Source: JAKFWF01 sp031401535 (GTDB lineage Bacteria > Pseudomonadota > Alphaproteobacteria > Rhizobiales > Hyphomicrobiaceae). From it: a stretch of 5,299 nucleotides of DNA. The position numbers and the translations under genes were made by a program. Every line of letters begins with the position of its first letter. Within the stretch, counting starts at the first letter, position 1. Positions 1 to 5,299 of the stretch are shown here, in pieces. Below the pieces are notes generated by a model that made no database searches, was not told the origin of the DNA, and saw nothing but the letters and a program-made list of their open reading frames with translations. The stretch lies in assembly GCA_031401535.1 (NCBI GenBank), contig JANNRP010000082.1, forward strand, positions 1 through 5,299. Reading direction: 5' to 3'.

Positions 1-1514
1 CGAGCCTCATCGCCGCCTGGGATTTCTCAAAGGAGATATCGTCGTCGCATATTGTCGATGTGGGGCCGCTCGGATTGCACGGTCGACTTATCAATCAACC
101 AACGCGCGCTGTCACTGGCTCGGCCTGGGACGGCTCGGAGATGTCGTGGAAACATGCTCCCCGCCAGTACGGTGCGATCCATTTCCACTCAGACGACATC
201 GACGATTGCCTGTGGCCTGCGACCCACGAATGGACGGTTCCGTTCGGTACGCGGTCCGGGGTCTATGCGCTGCGTCTGCAGGCGGGGGTGGCCGAGGAAA
301 ATATCCCATTTTTTGTCGTTCCGCCAAAATCAAAGCCAACCACCAGGATCGCCGTTCTCGCCTCCACGTTCACCTACACTGTGTATGGCAACCACGCGCG
401 ACCAGAGTGGTTCTCCGATGCCAAATGGCAGGCCGCGTGGCGCGCGCAGGCGGCACAATGGGGCGGCTATCCCCACAATCCCGGCGACCATGCCGATCTG
501 GGTTTGTCGACTTATAATTTTCACACTGACGGCAGCGGCATCGCCTACGCGAGCTGGCGGCGTCCGATGCTCAACCTGCGCATCGGCTACATCACCTATC
601 CCTACCCCGACATTCGCGGCTCCGGCCTGCGCCACTTCCCAGCCGACAGCCACCTGACCGCATGGCTCGAAGCCAAGGGCCACGGCTACGACATCATTAC
701 CGACTGGGAGTTGCACAATGAGGGTTATGATCTGCTGAAAGATTACTCCGTAGTGATCACAGGCTCGCACCCCGAATACCACACACGCGAGATGCTTGAT
801 GCACTCACCCGCTATCGCGATCACGGCGGGCGTTTCATGTACCTCGGCGGCAATGGTTTCTACTGGAAAGTTGCGCTGTCACCGGACAAGGCGGGATTGA
901 TCGAGATCCGCCGCGCCGAGGGCGGTATTCGTGCGTGGGCCGCTGAGGTCGGTGAATACTACAACGCCTTCGACGGCGAGTACGGCGGCATGTGGCGGCG
1001 CAACGGTCGTCCGCCACAGAAGCTTGCCGGCGTCGGCTTCACCGCCCAAGGCAACTTCGTCGGCTCCTATTATCGCCTGACGCCAGATGCGCGCGATCCA
1101 CGCGTCGCCTGGATGTTTGACGGCATTACGGATGACACCATCGGCGGCTTTGGCTTGTCCGGCCACGGCGCCGCCGGCTTCGAACTCGATCGCACCGACA
1201 AGAAACTCGGCACGCCGTCACATGCTCTGGTGGTCGCGCGGTCTGAAAACCATCCCGCAGATGCACCGTGGGTGCTGGTACCGGAGGAGCAACTGACGCA
1301 CCTGACGACCATACCAGGCGTCAAGCCGAAGGAACTGATCCGCGCCGACATGACGTTCTTTGAGACGCCGGGCGGCGGCGCGGTGTTCTCGACGGGGTCG
1401 ATTACGTTCTGCGGATCACTACCGCACAACAGCTTCGACAACACGGTATCGAAGCTGCTCGACAACACACTGCGACGGTTCCTAGACCCGGCCTCGTTTG
1501 GTTCAAGCGACTAA
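1..1514 (+). CDS. dmfA2: N,N-dimethylformamidase large (beta) subunit-like protein, 5' end cut by window edge
   Basis: The characterised enzyme hydrolyses N,N-dimethylformamide to dimethylamine and formate; its large subunit holds a mononuclear iron bound by two Tyr and one Glu. The frame is open from base 3, giving 503 codons; family members are about 760 residues, so roughly the first 260 are missing. The visible part starts in a LamG-like segment (AAWDFS, GLHGR, AIHFH), then WTVP and RSGVYALRL, then the catalytic half. From memory of the Paracoccus enzyme, His519-x-Glu521, Asn547 and Glu657 correspond in spacing to HPEY at 768-779, the Asn codon at 852 and the Glu codon at 1182. The two Tyr ligands are probably the codons at 384 (VYGN) and 513 (STYNFHTDGSG), with small indels in between. 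The GTG at 60 is internal to the domain and not a start. The small subunit gene is not in view. The family is confident; activity on DMF itself is not, as many relatives act on unknown amides. Confidence 0.88.
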   Translation, partial: SLIAAWDFSKEISSSHIVDVGPLGLHGRLINQPTRAVTGSAWDGSEMSWKHAPRQYGAIHFHSDDIDDCLWPATHEWTVPFGTRSGVYALRLQAGVAEENIPFFVVPPKSKPTTRIAVLASTFTYTVYGNHARPEWFSDAKWQAAWRAQAAQWGGYPHNPGDHADLGLSTYNFHTDGSGIAYASWRRPMLNLRIGYITYPYPDIRGSGLRHFPADSHLTAWLEAKGHGYDIITDWELHNEGYDLLKDYSVVITGSHPEYHTREMLDALTRYRDHGGRFMYLGGNGFYWKVALSPDKAGLIEIRRAEGGIRAWAAEVGEYYNAFDGEYGGMWRRNGRPPQKLAGVGFTAQGNFVGSYYRLTPDARDPRVAWMFDGITDDTIGGFGLSGHGAAGFELDRTDKKLGTPSHALVVARSENHPADAPWVLVPEEQLTHLTTIPGVKPKELIRADMTFFETPGGGAVFSTGSITFCGSLPHNSFDNTVSKLLDNTLRRFLDPASFGSSD

Positions 1515-1523
1515 GCCCGCCAC

Positions 1524-2921
1524 TTACAAGGGCGCCAACTCAGGGGGTACATCACGCTGGTAGGCTGCCCCCAGTTGCAGCAACCGGGCTTCCGCGAAGG
1601 GGCGTCCGACCAACTGGAAGCCGTTCGGCAACTGCCCCTCGCGGGGATAAGGCAGCGTCAACGCAGGCAACCCCAGGTAGTTGATCGGACGGCAGTAATA
1701 GACGACGCGCCCCATGGCCGCCATCAGCTTCGGACCTCCGGCGACATCGAGATCGGCAATCGTCGGCAGCGGATCGGCGAACGTTGGCAGGATGGTGACA
1801 TCGGCATCGGCATAGGTTTGCGCCAACGTCCGGACCAACATGGTGCCACGAGCGCGCAACGCTGTTTGATGATCCGCACCCGATACGAAATGTCCGAACT
1901 CCAACCTGGCCCGGACCTGCGGCCCGAAGTCCCGGCCGCGCTTACGCAGGTGCTGCCCGTGCGCGGACGCAACCTCGGGCAACTGCAGCAATTGCGTCAG
2001 CCGGTCGAGCATCCCCCAATCGGGAAAGCGCACCGAGACGCGCCTGGCGCCTTGAGATTCAAACAAACGCAGCACTGTCTCCATCCGTTGCTGTACGCTG
2101 GCGTCAGCGACCGCGAGCAAGGTTTCGTCAACCCCGATGCGCAGACCGGCGATCGGTTGACCAATATGCCTCGAATAATCCGGCACCGCGCGATGTGATG
2201 ACGTACCGTCGCGCGCGTCCTGCCCGGCTATCAGCCCAAGCATCAGCGCAAGATCACTCACCTGGCGCGCGAGCGGGCCAATACAATCGAGCGACGCCGA
2301 CAGCGGCATGGCGCCTGCGCGCGACACCCGGCTCCACGTCGGCTTCAATGATGCGACGCCCAGGGCCGCAGCGGGCAATCGCAACGAGCCGGCGGTGTCG
2401 GACCCGAGTGCCGTCGGAACAACACCGGTTGCAACGCAAATCGCCGAGCCCGACGACGAGCCCCCGGTAATATGATCGACGTTCCAGGCGTTGCGCGCGT
2501 GGCCGAGCACGTAGTTATGTCCGGTCGGGCCGAACGCGAACTCAGTCAGATGCAATGCAGCAATCTGGTGACTGCCGGCCGCTTCCAGGCGCCCGATGAC
2601 GGTGGCATCTGATGTGCAGGGCGCATCGCGTCGAATTTTTGCGCCCCAGCTTGGTATCCGCCCTATGCGATCGAACATGTCCTTATGGGCCAGCGGTACG
2701 CCATGCAGCGCACCCAACGGGCGGCGACCCAACGCGACGATGGCATCCGCCACTTTGGCGCTGGCCTTGGCGGTATCATCTTCAAACGCGATGACGGCGT
2801 TAGTCTTGGCATGAACAGTGCGGGCGCGCTCCAAGGCTGCAGTCGTCGCTTCGACGCTTGATGTCTGTCGCTTGGCGATCGCCGCTGCAAGCGCACCAGC
2901 CGATAGAGCTCTGAGTTCCAT
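1524..2921 (-). CDS. Amidase-signature family hydrolase (GatA/AtzE-like)
   Basis: Hydrolyses an amide bond by a Ser-cisSer-Lys triad; probably cytoplasmic, as there is no signal peptide. The 465 residues match the usual single-domain size. Visible landmarks: LHGVPLAHKD with Lys80, GGSSSGSA (153-160) with candidate cis-Ser155, and GSDTAGS (173-179) with nucleophile Ser179, 24 residues after Ser155 as in other members. ASLKPTWSRVSRAG follows, and the C-terminal half holds LPTFADPLP and the NYLGLPALTLP and NGFQLVGRPFAE blocks near the end. The ATG at 2921 is chosen because AGGAG (2934-2930) lies 8 bases upstream; the GTG at 2930, three codons earlier, would have no usable spacing. The gene follows the small AtzG-like gene with 5 bases between stop and ATG, so the two are probably one operon and translationally coupled. 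The first Gly of the usual GG-Ser oxyanion loop is Ala177, a variant I recall from allophanate hydrolases. Substrate unknown; GatA is unlikely because no gatB is present. Confidence 0.93.
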   Translation of the reverse strand: MELRALSAGALAAAIAKRQTSSVEATTAALERARTVHAKTNAVIAFEDDTAKASAKVADAIVALGRRPLGALHGVPLAHKDMFDRIGRIPSWGAKIRRDAPCTSDATVIGRLEAAGSHQIAALHLTEFAFGPTGHNYVLGHARNAWNVDHITGGSSSGSAICVATGVVPTALGSDTAGSLRLPAAALGVASLKPTWSRVSRAGAMPLSASLDCIGPLARQVSDLALMLGLIAGQDARDGTSSHRAVPDYSRHIGQPIAGLRIGVDETLLAVADASVQQRMETVLRLFESQGARRVSVRFPDWGMLDRLTQLLQLPEVASAHGQHLRKRGRDFGPQVRARLEFGHFVSGADHQTALRARGTMLVRTLAQTYADADVTILPTFADPLPTIADLDVAGGPKLMAAMGRVVYYCRPINYLGLPALTLPYPREGQLPNGFQLVGRPFAEARLLQLGAAYQRDVPPELAPL

Positions 2922-2926
2922 GGGCC

Positions 2927-3124
2927 TCACTCCTGTTCGGCGTCGAGGGTGGCGGCAAAGTCACCGCCGTCCGCCTGCAGCGGTAGGTCGTCGGATACGG
3001 CCAACGCCGTAGCCGCCAGCGCTGCCATATGCGGGCGGATCAGCGCCAGTCGTTCCTCAGGGATGTCATAACCCTGCAAGCTTTGGGGCAGCAGGGCAGG
3101 CGCAGCAGGTGGTTTGGTCAGCAT
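2927..3124 (-). CDS. Small helical protein, likely AtzG/GatC-like amidase partner
   Basis: The 65-residue product lies directly upstream of the amidase on the same strand. After a Pro-rich start it has a segment GYDIPEERLALIRPHMAAL (18-36), then an Ala/Leu helix and an acidic end (SDDLPL, then GGDFAATLDAEQE). This layout of an I-P-x-E-x-x helix followed by an Ala-rich helix and DLPL resembles the AtzG/DUF4089 small proteins. AtzG is a GatC-like subunit that binds and stabilises the amidase AtzE (1-carboxybiuret hydrolase). The ATG at 3124 is chosen because GAAGG (3138-3134) precedes it by 9 bases; the frame stays open to an ATG at 3244, but that extension is Arg/Pro/Cys-rich, lies across the putative promoter and looks non-coding. 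The stop overlaps the ribosome-binding region of the amidase. The reading frame is well supported by context; the AtzG assignment rests on pattern, size and position only. Confidence 0.65.
   Translation of the reverse strand: MLTKPPAAPALLPQSLQGYDIPEERLALIRPHMAALAATALAVSDDLPLQADGGDFAATLDAEQE
2930..2934 (-). promoter_or_regulatory. Ribosome binding site of the amidase gene, inside the upstream gene
   Basis: AGGAG on the reverse strand lies within the last codons of the AtzG-like gene (CAG GAG TGA) and 8 bases before the ATG at 2921. It decides between that ATG and the GTG at 2930, which overlaps the upstream stop as GTGA. Ribosomes finishing the small gene would end on this site, which fits translational coupling. 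Confidence 0.7.
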
Positions 3125-3240
3125 GGAGGATAGCCTTCTAACGGGGCTGCATGTGATGTCGACACTGATCGTATGACGACTTGCATCGATAGGCGAGCCC
3201 TGTGTCCGCCGCCCCCCACAAGCGGCTGCTGGCCATAACG

Positions 3241-3267
3241 GCATTAACTATTTGTTAACCATGTCAA
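3241..3267 (-). promoter_or_regulatory. Possible sigma70-type promoter for the small-subunit/amidase operon
   Basis: On the reverse strand a perfect TTGACA (3267-3262) is followed after 15 bases by TAATGC (3246-3241), inside the most AT-rich stretch of the window. The leader to the ATG at 3124 would be about 110 bases. The spacer is shorter than the ideal 17 and the -10 match is weak, so this is only a candidate. The CtrA-box match fills the space between the two hexamers. Confidence 0.3.
3244..3259 (+). promoter_or_regulatory. Exact match to the CtrA box (TTAA-N7-TTAAC)
   Basis: TTAA at 3244-3247, seven bases (CTATTTG), then TTAAC at 3255-3259. CtrA is the essential cell-cycle response regulator of many Alphaproteobacteria and its full site is TTAA-N7-TTAAC. 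The site also contains a 5-bp inverted repeat, TTAAC-TATTT-GTTAA (3244-3258). It lies in the divergent gap, about 84 bases before the start of the exported-protein gene and 120 before the small-subunit gene. It could activate the forward gene, block the reverse promoter, or both. The sequence match is certain; binding is inferred. Confidence 0.5.
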
Positions 3268-3342
3268 GCTATCCAAAACATTGGCGTGGTTGCGGCGTAC
3301 GAGCGCGGCCAGCCCGTCATTATCCATTTTATGAGGCGGACC

Positions 3343-4128
3343 ATGCGCGCTAGTTGGGTTGCGGCCGTCGTCATCACCGCATTTGTCGGCGGGCCTGCCG
3401 TTGCCAAGCCAAAAGCACCGGCCGTCGCCATTCAGCAAGCTGATTACCGTGTGGCTGCTGACGATGTCAGCGGCGAAGCGCGCCGGTATGTCGCCGTTGT
3501 TTTGCCCGGTCGCGTCATTGAAGCCGAACTCACACGCATCGCCGATCAGGTCCGTAACAAGGAGAAAGTGCCGTTCGAGCGCACGCTGGTGAACTTCTAT
3601 CTGCCCAGCATGAAGATCGGCCAGGGGGCCTGGGCGACCGCCGCATTCAATCCGAACCTCAAGATCTCAATCATCGGCCTGCGCCTCGATGAGGAGCAGT
3701 CGGCGTTAGCGGAAGCTGCCATCGATAAACGGAACATCATAGGCTCGTGGCTCACACAATCACCATCCGCTCCCGGCCGGCTGACGCTTTATCGTGAGCA
3801 GGCAAAAACGTTTGCCGAATGGCGGTTGCGTGATGGCAAGCGGATTGTCGAAGAGCAACTCGAGAGCAAGGTCCGCGCAGGTCGCCGCTTCGATCCGGTG
3901 AGCGGCGGTACCGCGCATTATATCGTGACTTGGAGCGGTGAGCTTGAATTGCGTGATGCGGAGGTGCTGATTGCCTCCGCTGAACGCTTACCGACCGTGG
4001 TGGGCGGGGCGGAAAGGCCAGCTGCGCCGCTGACCAGAACAGCTGCGGTGAGATCCCGACCCGCAAACACCAAATCGGCGTCATCAGACGCAAGTGCAAA
4101 GCTGTCCGAGCAATTGTTCAAGTTTTGA
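3343..4128 (+). CDS. Exported protein of unknown function
   Basis: I do not recognise a named family. The 261-residue product begins with a clear Sec signal peptide: MRAS, a hydrophobic stretch (WVAAVVITAFVGG), then PAVA before KPK, with predicted cleavage after residue 21. That predicts a periplasmic protein. The mature part has two regions. Residues 47-115 (RYVAVVLPGRVIEAEL, FYLPSMKIG, FNPNLKISIIGL) look like a mixed alpha/beta module. Residues 134-212 (GSWL, GRLTLYRE, LRDGKRI, GRRFDP, HYIVTWSGELELRD) have the alternating pattern of a small beta-barrel or lipocalin-like module. The tail from about 222 is Ala/Pro/Ser/Arg-rich and probably disordered. The start at 3343 is chosen because GAGG (3333-3336) lies 6 bases upstream and it gives a clean signal peptide; ATG at 3331 and GTG at 3286 are in frame but lack such a site. 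It may be controlled from the CtrA-box region. It is separated by 85 bases from the agmatinase gene and could be cotranscribed with it. Confidence 0.85.
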   Translation: MRASWVAAVVITAFVGGPAVAKPKAPAVAIQQADYRVAADDVSGEARRYVAVVLPGRVIEAELTRIADQVRNKEKVPFERTLVNFYLPSMKIGQGAWATAAFNPNLKISIIGLRLDEEQSALAEAAIDKRNIIGSWLTQSPSAPGRLTLYREQAKTFAEWRLRDGKRIVEEQLESKVRAGRRFDPVSGGTAHYIVTWSGELELRDAEVLIASAERLPTVVGGAERPAAPLTRTAAVRSRPANTKSASSDASAKLSEQLFKF

Positions 4129-4142
4129 CGGCACTGCGGCCC

Positions 4143-4165
4143 AAATCGCCGGTTGACGGCCGTTT
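4143..4165 (+). terminator. Weak hairpin with short T run, possible terminator
   Basis: Just after the exported-protein gene, AAATCGCCG (4143-4151), a five-base loop GTTGA, and CGGCCGTTT (4157-4165) can pair as a 9-bp stem with one C-C mismatch and one G-T pair. Only three T follow on the 3' arm, so this would be a poor intrinsic terminator. It may be chance. Confidence 0.2.
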
Positions 4166-4184
4166 GCCGACCTCCATACTGCGA

Positions 4185-4203
4185 CCATCTCCTCGTTAGA
4201 TGG
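4185..4203 (+). repeat. 6-bp perfect inverted repeat just upstream of the agmatinase start
   Basis: CCATCT (4185-4190), a seven-base loop, and AGATGG (4198-4203) form a perfect stem. The 3' arm contains the GG of the only Shine-Dalgarno-like bases (GGA, 4202-4204) before the ATG at 4214, so folding in the mRNA could limit ribosome access. The symmetry is seen directly; a regulatory role is inferred, and a 6-bp stem can arise by chance. Confidence 0.3.
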
Positions 4204-4213
4204 AACTCGCTCG

Positions 4214-5278
4214 ATGTCCCCCAAGAAGCTCGACAAGTTGCGCGCCAAATACGGCACAGCGTCCGCCGCCGACGTACACGATCCTGAATTCAAGAAGGTC
4301 GTGGAGTTGCTGTTCTCAGGCACCGACCGACGCGCCAAGCCGTACGAAGGCATCTCGACCTTCCTCGATCTGCCGCTGCGCATGGACGCCGTCTCCACTA
4401 ACGATTTCGATGGTCTCGACGTGGCGCTTGTCGGCGTGCCGATGGATCTCGGCGTGACCAATCGGTCTGGCTCACGATTCGGGCCACGCAGCGTGCGTCA
4501 GGTGGAGCGCGTTGGCCCCTATCACTATGTACATAAGATACTGCCGTCGGCACGCGTGAAAGCCGCCGACATCGGCGACGTACCGTTCCGCAGCCGCTAC
4601 AGCCTGGAGCAGAGCCACGAGGACATCGAGGCGTATTTCGGCCGCCTTGTTGAAGCGGGCGTGGCACCTATCGCCATCGGCGGCGACCACTCGATCTCGC
4701 TCCCGATCCTGAAAGTGCTCGGCCGCGACCGCCCTGTCGGCATGATCCATATCGATGCGCACTGCGACACCGGCGGTCCCTTTGAGGGGTCGAAATTCCA
4801 CCACGGCGGGCCATTCCGGGAGGCCGTTCTAGCAGGTGTGCTGGACCCCGAACGGACGATCCAGGTCGGCATCCGTGGCAACTCAGAATACCTGTGGGAG
4901 TTCTCCTACGACAGCGGCATGACCGTCATCCACGCCGAGGAATTCATGGCGATAGGGCTTGCCAAGACGATCGCCAAGATCCGCGATGTGGTGGGCTCCG
5001 GCGCCACCTATCTGTCGTTCGATATCGATAGTCTCGACCCAGCCTTTGCGCCCGGCACAGGCACGCCAGAGATCGGCGGCTTGAGTTCACGCGAGGCGAT
5101 GGAACTGGTGCGCGGCTGCGCTGGCCTCAATATCATCGGGGGCGACATGGTTGAGGTGGCACCGCAGTATGACGCAACAACAAACACAGCGCATGCCGGA
5201 GCGCAGATGCTGTTTGAGATTTTCTCGGTGGTTGCAATGGCGCGAGCCAAGGCCGGTCGTGCGGGTAAGAAGAAGTGA
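4214..5278 (+). CDS. speB: Agmatinase-family ureohydrolase
   Basis: Ureohydrolases cleave guanidino compounds to urea and an amine; agmatinase makes putrescine from agmatine with two Mn ions, in the cytoplasm. All metal ligands are visible: His159 in GGDHSIS, Asp181, His183 and Asp185 in DAHCDT, Asp270 and Asp272 in SFDIDSLDPAFAPGTGTPE. The family blocks VGVPMDLGVTNRSGSRFGP (73-91) and GGDMVEVAPQYD (309-320) are also intact. At 354 residues it is longer than the E. coli enzyme (306), mainly through an extension of about 65 residues before the catalytic core, with PYEGISTFLDLPLR, as in rhizobial agmatinase-annotated proteins. It ends in a Lys-rich tail (GKKK). The ATG at 4214 matches the expected family N-terminus (MSPKKLDKLRAKYG); its ribosome site is weak (GGA, 9 bases upstream). 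The substrate could instead be guanidinobutyrate, guanidinopropionate or another guanidino compound, which the motifs do not separate. No arginine decarboxylase or other polyamine gene is in view. Confidence 0.92.
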   Translation: MSPKKLDKLRAKYGTASAADVHDPEFKKVVELLFSGTDRRAKPYEGISTFLDLPLRMDAVSTNDFDGLDVALVGVPMDLGVTNRSGSRFGPRSVRQVERVGPYHYVHKILPSARVKAADIGDVPFRSRYSLEQSHEDIEAYFGRLVEAGVAPIAIGGDHSISLPILKVLGRDRPVGMIHIDAHCDTGGPFEGSKFHHGGPFREAVLAGVLDPERTIQVGIRGNSEYLWEFSYDSGMTVIHAEEFMAIGLAKTIAKIRDVVGSGATYLSFDIDSLDPAFAPGTGTPEIGGLSSREAMELVRGCAGLNIIGGDMVEVAPQYDATTNTAHAGAQMLFEIFSVVAMARAKAGRAGKKK

Positions 5279-5299
5279 CGCAGCAAAGCAGCACCGCGC

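Noticed and set aside
60..62. GTG at 60 as the start of the DMFase-like gene
   Set aside because: The same frame continues to the left edge with family-like sequence (AAWDFS), so the gene begins outside the window.
330..824. 164-codon open frame on the reverse strand inside the DMFase-like gene
   Set aside because: It is antisense to a strongly supported family frame, has no recognisable motif and is the kind of open frame expected opposite GC-rich codons.
1515..1533. GCCC...GGGC pairing at the convergent gene ends as a bidirectional terminator
   Set aside because: Only 4 bp with an 11-base loop and no T run on either strand; too weak to call.
1575..2198. 207-codon forward open frame opposite the amidase
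   Set aside because: The product is rich in Arg and Gln with no family pattern, while the opposite strand carries intact amidase motifs.
3125..3244. 40-residue N-terminal extension of the small amidase-partner gene from an ATG at 3244
   Set aside because: The extension is Arg/Pro/Cys-rich without helix pattern, lies downstream of a promoter-like AT-rich region, and the internal ATG at 3124 has a better ribosome site.
4472..4804. 110-codon reverse open frame inside the ureohydrolase gene
   Set aside because: It is a shadow of a gene with complete metal-binding motifs and has no independent support.
5279..5299. Last 21 bases after the ureohydrolase stop
   Set aside because: Too short to support a terminator, a gene start or any other feature.

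Overview
The window is GC-rich, dense in genes, and looks like chromosome of an alphaproteobacterium, probably of the Hyphomicrobiales/Rhizobiales (Bradyrhizobium-like) type. The grounds are the codon use, the form of the agmatinase with its long N-terminal extension, the exported protein, and an exact match to the alphaproteobacterial CtrA box (TTAA-N7-TTAAC) in the only sizeable intergenic gap. No database search was possible, so the taxon is an inference.

Layout from left to right: (1) the 3' two thirds of a forward gene for a protein like the N,N-dimethylformamidase large subunit, cut by the left edge. (2) Nine bases after its stop, tail to tail, a reverse-strand two-gene operon: a 65-residue helical protein that looks like the AtzG/GatC-type small partner of amidases, followed 5 bases after its stop by an amidase-signature hydrolase. 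(3) A divergent intergenic region of about 220 bp with an AT-rich island carrying the CtrA-box match and a possible reverse promoter. (4) A forward gene for an exported protein of unknown function. (5) An 85-bp gap with two small inverted repeats. (6) A forward agmatinase-family ureohydrolase, complete, ending 21 bases before the right edge.

Three of the five genes encode hydrolases of carbon-nitrogen bonds in amides or guanidino compounds: the DMFase-like protein, the amidase and the ureohydrolase. A shared role in scavenging nitrogen from amides and guanidines is a reasonable inference, but they form at least three transcription units and no single pathway links them on sequence grounds. 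I found no RNA genes, mobile elements, CRISPR arrays or long repeats. The most useful leads are the CtrA-box match between the divergent genes and the small-subunit/amidase pair.
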